Of a stretch of DNA of 64,000 nt, positions 55,407-64,000 are shown one piece after another. The first letter of the stretch is position 1. The number at the start of each line of letters is the position of its first letter. The notes under the pieces were generated by a model. The model saw only the letters and a program-made list of their open reading frames with translations. It was not told where the DNA came from and did not search any database. Position numbers and translations under genes: made by a program. Source of the DNA: Gnetum montanum (Eukaryota > Streptophyta > Gnetopsida > Gnetales > Gnetaceae); NCBI GenBank assembly GCA_015680685.1, contig MNCI01000614.1:577370-641369 (forward strand), read 5' to 3'.

Positions 55407-58400
55407 TCAATCAAGACCTACCACCAGGCATCGTAAGATATCCTCTTCCATGATGTCAACCCAATTCCTGTCACCCAAATCAGCACTTGTAGCAACTTTC
55501 TCCTTCTCCATGGATTTCCATCTTGGGGGTCTAGGAGAAAAGGCAGCAGTGGTGGTCTCACCCACAGGAAATGTCACTTTTCTTTTGGGGGACTCACTCA
55601 CTATCACTTGTTGCATGAACCTGTCATAAGCCCTAGAAGCATCAATAATATCAAGGAACACCTCATGAGTATGTAACTTGACTGAGGCATCCCTGTATTG
55701 GTTATGATAGGTGGCACGTTCTAGCTTATACATATGCTTATGATTTTTCTATGCTTGCCCCCATTTGTAAACCTTGGTGATGTAATCTTTCTAGTCTTGA
55801 TTCTTCTGGGCTAAGAGGTCCATTTGCATGCACTACTCTATTATCTCACAGGTGGCATCATTGTTGCGTCACACAGCAGTCCAGTACCTTACGTAGTCAA
55901 TGATAACTATGCCCCAACTACCATTGTTGGTGTCCCGAGCCAACAAGAATTTGTTCCCGGAATGGAGAACTCCCACCTCAGTGGTCAAGTTCGCCTTCTC
56001 CTTCTCAAGCCTCTAGACTTATTTCTAGAGGTATTTGTTCATGCGCTTGCATTCCCACAAGGAGCATGCCGAGTACAAAGCACATTGGCTTGCCTCGTCG
56101 TATACACGATGAGGTACTTTAGTTACCTTCAGTGAAAATTCAGGCATAGTGTCGACCTTAATTGCTCGCTTAGGGTCCCACTTGAGACGAGAAGCTGCCA
56201 AACAACAAAAAAGAAATGCATTAGTCAGAGAGGCATAGTGAATACAGGGACAATGTAGAGTCTAGCGTAGCATTTTAGCTTACCCACTTTTGGATAGACT
56301 TTCCTTACACGGTCAATCATGTCATTGACTACCCCTTTCATAAAAGTAAATTTGTCAGGGGTTTCAGTCTATATTTTTTAGTTAGAATATAGAGAACTTC
56401 TTCTCCCTGTTCTTCTTCTTCTTCTTCCTTCACTGATAAAGCATAGTTGTAGTAAGTAAACTATACTAACTTGAAGCAGATGCAAGCGTTAGCCAAAAAA
56501 ATAAATAAATAAAATTAAAAAATACTTACCAATTGGAGGCTACACTCTACGAAGCTTAAATTGCAACTTCTTCCCCCTCTCTTCATTAGTACAGGGGGTC
56601 TCGTCCACAGGGCGAGACCTCTTGCATTATAGCTTTGTTATCACCATCTCTGTAATGAGGCATTCCCCCCTTATCACACTACTGGTGGTATTGGGGGGTG
56701 CCTCTCCCATGTTGTCCTTGGCCTGAAAGTTACGTACCACCCGGTCCCTGGTCGTCATTGAGAATGACTCCTCGATAGCTTCTGGGGGGTCTTGAGATCG
56801 AGTGGTACGGAAGACTTGGTAGATGCATGGTTTGGAGATCTAGCTACGATCCTGCAGTACCCAGAACCCATTCTCATGGACTACCAAGAATTCCATAAAA
56901 TGGCATAGGTAGGCTATGAAAAAGGCATGGTACAGATTGAAATGGGATTCAAGCTTCCCTTGAAGCTTAACCATCTTAGACTACATGCCTCTGTAAAGAT
57001 GCTTGGCCCAATTATAATAGGTCCCTTCTTCCATGACTTCCATTATTATTCGAGCCTACTCAATCCCAATGATTTTTCCTTGGGATAGTAGCTTGGGAAA
57101 GGCACAAGCACAGAAGATAGGGTAAACCATTTTGGCCACCCATAACCTGGCTTTTTCCATATAAATCCCCTTTCAGTCCTTTGTAGCCCCTAGCCACTCC
57201 TCGATGTCCTCTTGATTGTGTGCATCTTTCTTGGATTTTTCTCCCATGGGGAGACCATTAGGGGGGACATTGAAAAGATGCATGAATAATTGATTTTAAC
57301 ATCAAGTACCATGTGCACACCATAAACACGTGTGCGGAAGCGGTCTACCTTTTCGGAGAAGGAGTCGGCTAGGGAAAGCATCACAGCAGGTGGGACACTC
57401 GGGTTAATAGCCAAAAATAAGTCCATAAGCCTAGCCTCCTAAAGGTTATGGACCAGTGTGGTTGGGGCCTCATTGCAGAGTCAGCACTGGGTCTTCTCCA
57501 CCTCCCTGTACTTAAAGAAGAGGTTGGTCTCGTTGTGTCTGGAGGCAATCATAGTCACCTCATAGGATTTCTTCGCTACTAAAATGATTCGCAAAAAAAA
57601 TGAAAAATAAAAAGAGAAAGAGGGTTAGCAAAACATAAACATTACTCAAAAATTTAGCAATGAATGCACACTTTAGCGTACTAGGTTTGAACAACATGGG
57701 AAATGGTGGAAGATCCACCAAAACGTCTTCAACGGTGAGTGGCCTGAGGGATGCCCATTCCCTATTCAACTAACCGGCTTGTTTACATTTTCCATAAAAC
57801 TGGGAATACCAAGTTGGATAGGTTTTGAAATCACCTCCAAATTGGCCTATCACATCGGTGCACACATTCCTCATGGAGGAAAACTCCCGTAAGGCCATCT
57901 GTGCCAACACCAAGGTGTTTGTGTCACTGCGAAGACCACTCCTATCAATAAAAAAAATGGTAATATAAAAAATGAATACATACATTGTTAACACCTGTGT
58001 CTAGCATAGCATGGATTACATGACAATACCTTTGTAGAACTCACCCGTCGGCATAGTAAATTGTTCCAAGTGGGTTCTGGAAGCAGGTGCCCATGTGGCA
58101 GGTGACAAAAAAAGTGTTGTATAGGTGGTAGCACTTATACTCAGGCATTTCCTAGATCCAACTTAGGTGTCTCAGGATTTTTGGAGACTAGTTGGAACCT
58201 TTTTCCTACTCGCCTCCGATTTACCCATCAGTCAAAAATTTTGGAATACCTCGGTTTGCCCCAGGCAATAGGTTTTCTGTGATTGCGACTACTGTCTTCA
58301 CCAATAAGTGTGACCAAAAAATCACACTAAAGTACTGGAGGAGGAACTGTAGGAAGTCCTAGGCACCTTCACAGAACTAGACCACCTACCACTCCACACG

Positions 58401-59423
58401 TGCATGGGGAGGAGGGACATTAGCCACCAGTTCACTTAGGCAGCACAAGACTCCTACAATTTCCAAAACAATGAAAATGGGTTTCAACATAACCCTGCAC
58501 CAACGAAGAACCAAATGGTAGCACTATGTACAAGCAAAGTTTACATGTAGCATAGCACAACCCTCACATTAAATATAGTGTAGCATGACATTTTCATTGC
58601 ATATAGTGTAGCAAGATTTTACAGTCACAAAAAAAATGCAAATAAACAACAACAAAGTAAGCTTTGCAGCGTAGCATGGTCATAAAACTGCATACAATGC
58701 AACAACACTTAGATGACATGTGATGTAGCAAATAAATAGGAATAAGAAGGCATGCAACAACAATGTAATTAGAGTATTACTACAACAAGCATAGTAATAT
58801 TGCAAGCTTAACAAATTCAGCAACGCAGCGGTATTGTAGTCTTAATAGCATGATGATATGACAAACCTACTAAACCTTGTAATGTATTGGCATACTGCAG
58901 TAAAATCATTACAAAGTGTAGAAAATTAAGAGTTCACTGAGCCACAACCATCCCAACCATAATTTAGCTGTATAAAATAACTCGCATTGTACTGCACTAA
59001 ACACCTATTTCGTCTGTCAAATTGTGCAGAATGCCAAAACCCTCTCAAATGCAGTGCACTACACTAGCCATACTCTAAGTGGGCTAGGCTTACCCAAACC
59101 CCTGCAACAAGGTAGTCACAGCAATGGTAGCCAAGGCGATGCTACATGTGGCCATAGCATAGCATCCATACAATTGTTGTGGCCAACTAGTGATGATGGC
59201 AGTGTAGCAGCCAAAAATGGTGACCAAAATGAGTGGAGAAAGATGCAGATTTCAACAATAACAATTACAAAACTCTAAACAACAAAGATAATGTAATAAC
59301 TTACCAAGTGGACAAATTCTCCTCTCATACTGCAATGTGCACCTGAGTTAGGCACCCCAAAGTGTCCTTGACTTCATCCACTTTAGTGAGCCCTCAATGC
59401 TTATGTTCACTGTTGGGTGCCAT
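55407..59423 (-). pseudogene. Spliced antisense gene of Tat unit B
   Basis: Exon 1 59423-59305, exon 2 58494-58045, exon 3 to about 57650, exon 4 57578-56530, exon 5 from 56432 (mostly deleted), exon 6 remnant near 56284-56370, exon 7 56194-55407. Exons 1 and 7 and intron 1 have exactly the lengths of unit A (119, 788, 810 bases). Intron 1 has its proper CAG acceptor here, giving an in-frame join ...LSTW-VMLKPIF. Intron 4 also has its CAG. Intron 2's acceptor CAG has become CAT. About 0.45-0.5 kb covering the acidic exon and part of exon 6 is lost. Exon 4 keeps the 127 bases missing in A, including EDIEEWLGATKD, YMEKARLWVAKMVYPIFCAC and GIEQARIIM-like text. Exon 7 ends WVDIMEEDILRCLVVGLD. Function unknown. 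Confidence 0.75.
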
Positions 59424-59555
59424 CAGTGCACTCGTAGATGTTGTCGGCCACTACGCTACATTGTTTCACTTTCTCTCGGCACAATCGCACTACACTCTAG
59501 ATGTGGGCTCTATGCTCTAATAGTGAAAACAAAAAATTTACTAGAGGTAAACCCC

Positions 59556-59563
59556 TATTTATA
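59556..59563 (-). promoter_or_regulatory. TATA box of the antisense gene, unit B
   Basis: GGCTATAAATAGGGG on the minus strand, 133 bases before the exon 1 ATG, as in unit A. Confidence 0.65.
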
Positions 59564-59629
59564 GCCAATGCAGTGAAAAGAGCCATTTTAGCACCTTAAA
59601 TTAGAAACCTACCCACACAAAGTGTACAC

Positions 59630-59915
59630 TCAATGATCTACAAAGATCTTAAACTAGTGAAATTTTATGAAGCCTACCTATTAATGGTCCGCAAAGACCT
59701 TAAACTAGCAGCTTTACCTAAAAACCACATCATGGTCCACAAAGACCTTAAACTAGTAACTTCACGTAAGAACCTATTAATGGTCCACAAAGACCTTAAA
59801 CTAATAACTTTACCTTTATGAACTATTAACGGTCCATCATGACCTTAAATTGGTAAAGTTAATTGCATGTTTGAACCTGCTCATGGTCCGCCAAGACCTT
59901 AAACTGGTAACCTAC
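59630..59915 (+). repeat. Pre-RT tandem array, unit B
   Basis: Six units of about 45-60 bases around AAGACCTTAAACTAGTAAC. Counterpart of 41815-42105. A chance open frame here (59633-59821) translates to a repeated KDLKL peptide and is not a gene. Confidence 0.85.
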
Positions 59916-60017
59916 CAACTTGGCCAAATGTTTGACAATCAGCACATGTTTCATTATTTCTTTGCTAATGTTTATTGTTATGCACTATAGCTTCAAACTA
60001 TTATCACTTGACCAGGC

Positions 60018-60035
60018 TTCTTCTTATTGTCGCAG
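60018..60035 (+). other. 3' splice site before RT, unit B
   Basis: TTCTTCTTATTGTCGCAG then GTTGGACAAG: pyrimidine tract and CAG. It would close an intron spanning the antisense gene (up to about 5.3 kb from the protease end). Confidence 0.55.
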
Positions 60036-60149
60036 GTTGGACAAGATGGCCATGTAGTGCAATTTACATTTGCCTTTAACCTTGACACATCCTCATGGAA
60101 AACTTGCAATATATATGAACCTAGAGTCGGTAGACTAGAATTCATCTAC

Positions 60150-61301
60150 TGATAACATTGTAACATCCCTAGAAATGTCCCTAGATTAGCCTGAACATTT
60201 GGTTCAAGTGTTAGACTTAGAGGTTGGGGATGTGACTGAGGACCCTCTCATTGAAGCACCAGTAACGACATCCAGGGGGGAAATAAAGACACTAAAACTA
60301 AGTTTTCTCCTAGATTAACAAATACAAAAAGATATGTCTAGAGTCCTTCAAGACAACACCAAAGTATTTTCATGGTCTTACAATGACATGCTAGGTTTAG
60401 ATCCATGGCTAAAACAACATAACATTGTATTAGACCCACGTGTCAAACCTGTTAAACAAAAGGCTCATAAGATTAAACCAGAAATTGCACTAGCCATACG
60501 TGATGAAATCAAAAAATTATACCAAGAAGGTTTCATTTGTGCAGTTGACTACTTGGAATGGGTGTCAAACATCGTTGTAGTCTCTAAGAAAATGGGAGGG
60601 ATACAAATCTGTATAGACTTCTGGGATTTGAACAAGACAACAATTAAAGATGACTTCCCACTACCAAGTATCGACCAGCTTATCGACACTATGACTGGTC
60701 ATGCTTTACTATCCTTCATGGATGGGTTCTTTGGTTATAATCAAATTTACATATATATCCAGAGCATTAGTTGACAACCACTTTCATGACCCCTTGGGGT
60801 ACCTTTTGTTACACCATGATGCACTTTGGTGTAAAGAATGTCAGAGCAACTTATCAATGAGCCATGGCCTACATCTTTAGTGACTACCTTCTAGAGAGTC
60901 TAAATGATTACGTGGATGACATAGCAGTCAAATCTAAGATGCATATTGATCATCCCATTGATCTAGATGTAGTCCTAAAACATTTTCATAGGCATCGCTT
61001 GTGAATTAATCTAGAGAAGTGTGTTTTCGACGTAAAAATTGGATGCATGTTAGGGATTGTAGTATCTGAGGCTAGAATACGAGTGGACCCTGATAAAGTT
61101 AAGGCCATTGTTAACCTAGAAGCCCCTACTAACCTTAAAGAATTGCACGGGTTGCAAGGTAGAGTACAGTTCATCAAAAGGTTTATAGCAAGGTTGATTG
61201 ACAAGTTACACCCCATGCAACACTTATTAAAGAAGGGGGTTAAGTTCGAATGGACAACATTATGCCAGCAAACCTTTGATGACCTGAGGAAAGAGCTTTA
61301 A
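60150..61301 (+). pseudogene. Reverse transcriptase, Tat unit B
   Basis: VTEDPLIEAPVTTSRGEIKT, a stop, then 146 open codons from 60334: RVLQDNTKVFSWSYNDMLGL, HNIVLDPRVKPVKQKAHKIK, LYQEGFICAVDYLEWVSNIV, DFPLPSIDQLIDTMTGHALL, MDGFFGYNQIYI. After a shift near 60755 a PWGTFCYTMMHFGVKN-like segment and DYVDDIAVKSKM (60905-60940; YVDD intact) follow in other frames. From 61047: GIVVSEARIRVDPDKVKAIV, APTNLKELHGLQGRVQFIKR. Better preserved motifs than unit A but more frame breaks. Confidence 0.9.
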
Positions 61302-61680
61302 TACCTCTCGACTGTGTACCCACCATAGAGGGATAAGCCTTTCTACATCTACCTTGCAACCTTGGACACATCTATCGTAGCGCTGTTATGCAAAAAAAGA
61401 GAAGATGGATCTGAGATCCTAGTCTATAACTTGAGCCACACATTAATAGCATATAAAGCTAAATACAATGAAGTGAAAATGAATTGCCTCACTTTAGTGT
61501 TCACACTACAAAAGTGAAGACACTACCTATTCCCCAACCAAGTGAACATCATATGCAAAAGCAACATACTTTGGGCTATCATGAACAACTTGTATGAAAG
61601 TAGTAGGATAGCTTGATGGAAAGAATTAATAGTGCAATTTGATTTACACGATATAGCCCAATCATCAACGAAAGGACAAG
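61302..61680 (+). pseudogene. First RNase H domain, Tat unit B
   Basis: Same domain as 43467-43850: PFYIYLATLDTSIVALLCKK, LSHTLIAYKAKYNEVK, and VNIICKSNILWAIMNNLYES in broken frames. More decayed than unit A; the Glu of the motif (EVERN in A) is shifted to EVKMN. Confidence 0.8.
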
Positions 61681-61796
61681 CAATAGCTACTCAGCTTGCA
61701 ACCTCACCCGTTGATGATTAGGCAATCATAGAACCCAAATTCCTTGATGAACGTGTTGGTAGCATCAACCTTGTACCATTACATTTTAAGGCCACC

Positions 61797-62280
61797 TTGC
61801 ATTTTGACGATGCCTCTACCACACGAGGTGGTAGTGCTACCACTGTCATTACATTCCCCTTGGGGGACATGCAACCATTCATTTATTGCTTCATGTTCCT
61901 TTGTACAAACAATGTAGCTAAGTACGAAGGACTCCTCAGGGGCCTCTTAGTAGCCCAGCAATTGAAAATTTAACATTTGACAATTTGAGGAAACTCGCAA
62001 CTTGTTTTCAATCAAATCATTGAGGTCTACACTTGTAAAGCTTCACATTTACAACCTTTTTTTTGATTTGACCAAAAGCCTATTACAATGGTTCACCACA
62101 ACAAACATCCAGCATGTGCCATGCAATGAGAACACCATAGCCAATGCCTTAGCTATGCTAGCATTAAATGTGTCACTACATCTATTCATGATCCTACCTA
62201 CTTTGATAATAGAATGCATAGACCCTATCACCCACGTAGTACACGTGGCTTCTATAAGTGCTACCAACACCCAAGAGTGA
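61797..62280 (+). pseudogene. Second (archaeal-type) RNase H, Tat unit B
   Basis: LHFDDASTTRGGSATTVITF, FLCTNNVAKYEGLLRGLLVA, then GNSQLVFNQIIEVYTC-like text (the catalytic GDS has become GNS) and, in the open stretch 62002-62280, HVPCNENTIANALAMLALN. Aligns with 43979-44463 of unit A, which keeps GDS. Confidence 0.82.
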
Positions 62281-62359
62281 TAGGCTAACGTGAAAGCCTA
62301 CCTGTAACATGGTGAACCCCCACATGGCTTGACATCCATCCAAAGGGATGCAATTTGAA

Positions 62360-63520
62360 AGAAAGCACAGCAGTATGTCCTCGTAGGAAATGATACCTTA
62401 TGTAAATGCTCCTTTAATGGGATATTGTTAACTTGCTTTGGTGGGAAGGAGGCACAAAAAATTGTTAGCAAAGTCTATGAAGGACTATGTGGAGGACACA
62501 TAGCTCCTAGGGCCAAGGCAACTAAGATTAGATGCCTAGGGTATTGCTGGCCTCTCATGGAATGCAATTGTTTTGCTAAAGTCAAGATGTGTGACACGTG
62601 CCAACATCATGCAAATCTTATATGCATGTCACCTACTAGGTTGCACCCTACATATATCACGTGGCCATTCCAATGATGGGGACTAGATATCATAGGACCC
62701 ATCACACCTAAGTCTTCCATAGGACATAGCTTCATCATTACTACCACCGAGTACTTTATGAAGTAGGCAGAGCCTATACCCCTAAGGAAAACTACATCCT
62801 AATAGGTTTTCCACTTCATCTTAGATAACATCGTAACAAGGTTTGGTCTTCTCATGACTATTGTGACAGACAATGGGCCACAATTTAGTAATGCAGAAAC
62901 CAGAACCTTTTGTAGCAACCTTAGCATTAGGCAATCTTTCTCATCTCCATATTATCCACAAGCTAATAGTCAGGCAGAAGCAACAAACAAGGCCATCATC
63001 AACTTGCTTAAAAGAATTCTTAGCAATAGCAAGAGGTGATGGCATGAGAAAATCCTCTATGTGCTCTAGGCCTACCGTACGATATGTAGGATGGCCATAG
63101 GTAAGATCCCTTATAGCATAGTCTACGGATCTGAAGTAGTGTTACCCCTTGAATTGTAGGTACCATCACTATAGATTATGCTTTCAAGCATCATAAATGA
63201 AGCCTGGAATAATGAATCAAGGATCATTGATCTCAACTCCCTAGAGGAAGAGCATGCATAGACACTGGGTTGAATCGAATGGTATCAGGACATGCAACGA
63301 CAAAAGAATCATGTAGACCTACATCGACGGCTGATTAAAAAGGGGGACCTAGTTCTCAAAGCTATGTGTGAACATGTGGAAAATTTTTCAGAAAACTAGG
63401 AAAGTCCATTCATAGTCATAAAAGCCTACAAGAATGGAGCCTTCAAGCTGGTAGACATGCACAGTAGAGAGTTTGCAAATCTCGTGAACCACCTATACTT
63501 GAAGTTGTACTTCATCTAAT
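62360..63520 (+). pseudogene. int: Integrase, Tat unit B
   Basis: HHCC region: LTCFGGKEAQKIVSKVYEGL, CGGHIAPRAKATKIRCLGYC, CDTCQHHANLICMSPTRLHP (the first His is now Tyr: VYEG for VHEG). Core: LDIIGPITPKSS near 62690, MTIVTDNGPQFSNAETRTFC at 62854 (second Asp kept), SPYYPQANSQAEATNKAIIN near 62945 (Glu kept). C-terminal part near 63330-63490: KKGDLVLKA, SPFIVIKAYKNGAFKLVDMH. Stops at several TAG sites. Confidence 0.9.
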
Positions 63521-63535
63521 GCGAAAGGAAGGTAA

Positions 63536-63865
63536 GCACCATAGTCTACTACGACTATAAACTAGCATCCATAGTCCACTACGACTATAAAATGACATCA
63601 ACAGTCTTCCATGACTATAAACTAGCATAGATAGTCTTCCATGACTATAAACTGGCACAGAACATCTACTATGACGTTAAACTGGGATAGATGGTCCGCT
63701 ACAACCTTAAACTGGCCCATCAACCATCCACTACAATGATAAACTAGCAGAATAGTCTACTAGGATCTTAAACAAGCACAACGGTTTACTAGGACCTTAA
63801 ACTAGCACTACGGTCTACTAGGACCTTGACCAGTGTAACATATGGTCTACTAGGAAGTTAAACTG
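63536..63865 (+). repeat. 3' tandem array, unit B
   Basis: About eleven units of 26-33 bases, from AGTCTACTACGACTATAAACTAGCAT at the left to GGTCTACTAGGACCTTAAACTAGCAC at the right, so the core changes gradually from GACTATAAACT to GACCTTAAACT. Same gradient as 45715-46015. Confidence 0.9.
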
Positions 63866-64000
63866 GGTTTGCGGCACAACCTTCTTAGCTCACAATCCAC
63901 AACCATTCAAACAAGTGAGCATGCATAGTGTTGATGTAGGATGGAGCATTGTAGTCCTAGAAAGCAGTCCATGATGATAAGAAAATGTCCTCTGGAACAT
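63866..64000 (+). other. Start of unit B 3' region
   Basis: Matches 46013-46140 after unit A (GGTTTGCGGCACAACCTTCT, CTCACAATCCACAACCATTC, TCCTCTGGAACAT). The element continues beyond the window. Confidence 0.8.

Larger units (their letters stand above)
51286..64000 (+). mobile_element. Tat/Ogre-like gypsy unit B (open at right edge)
   Basis: Order: gag, linker, protease, repeat array, antisense gene, repeat array, splice acceptor, RT, RNase H, second RNase H, integrase, repeat array, 3' region. Everything from 55146 is colinear with unit A, giving a repeat period of about 18.4 kb (36764 to 55146), a giant element of Ogre size. Confidence 0.85.

Noticed and set aside
59633-59821. Plus-strand reading with repeated KDLKL peptides
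   Set aside because: It is a tandem non-coding array; the peptide repeat only reflects the DNA repeat, and unit A does not keep the frame.
1-64000. CRISPR array, bacterial operon, tRNA or rRNA genes
   Set aside because: No repeat-spacer structure, no ribosome binding sites ahead of ORFs, and the only tRNA-like words are retroelement primer sites.

Overview
This window is repeat-rich plant nuclear DNA. I see no intact host gene, no rRNA, tRNA or CRISPR array. It is a pile of old, mostly broken LTR retrotransposons plus one integrated plant pararetrovirus (caulimovirid). Evidence for a plant: initiator-Met and Asp-type tRNA primer sites, Athila-like and Tat-like gypsy domain orders, copia gag/pol with a zinc knuckle, and a 30K-type movement protein with a DNA pararetrovirus polymerase. 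Many stops are TAG where CAG is expected and many CpG sites are lost, as in old methylated DNA. The nesting density suggests a very large genome; I cannot name the species.

Layout. (1) 1-472: minus-strand LTR piece. 480-5760: plus-strand Athila-like derivative of the same family, with gag, a downstream spliced ORF and a 3' LTR but no pol. (2) 5761-21955: a copia element (copia I; primer site at 7309, pol at 18.0-21.95 kb) split by a nearly complete minus-strand Athila-like element at 7729-17677 with matching 5-base target duplications (AATGG). (3) 21956-26800: a second copia (copia II) with a 1055-base 5' LTR, a gag region, no recognisable pol, and a truncated 3' LTR. (4) 26801-about 29750: plus-strand pol fragment of the Athila-like family. 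(5) about 29760-36100: minus-strand endogenous caulimovirid, circularly permuted, with promoter, Met-tRNA primer site, movement protein, coat protein, protease, RT, RNase H and an unassigned ORF. An inverted partial copy of its movement-protein region lies at 36130-36760. (6) 36764-64000: two tandem copies, about 18.4 kb apart, of a giant Tat/Ogre-like gypsy element. Unit A lacks its gag-protease end; unit B runs off the right edge.

The most interesting system is in the Tat units. Between protease and RT, both copies carry a long spliced gene on the opposite strand. It has a TATA box, seven exons and six short or moderate introns. Comparing the two copies gives in-frame joins at every junction, although each copy has lost different splice sites and exons. 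Its second exon resembles an NLI-interacting-factor (HAD/FCP1-like) phosphatase domain with the catalytic Asp residues gone; the fourth resembles the putative plant transposon protein domain; a fifth is strongly acidic. Because its introns are antisense to the element's genomic RNA, they could survive retrotransposition. Three separate arrays built on the word ACCTTAAACTRG flank the coding blocks of this element.
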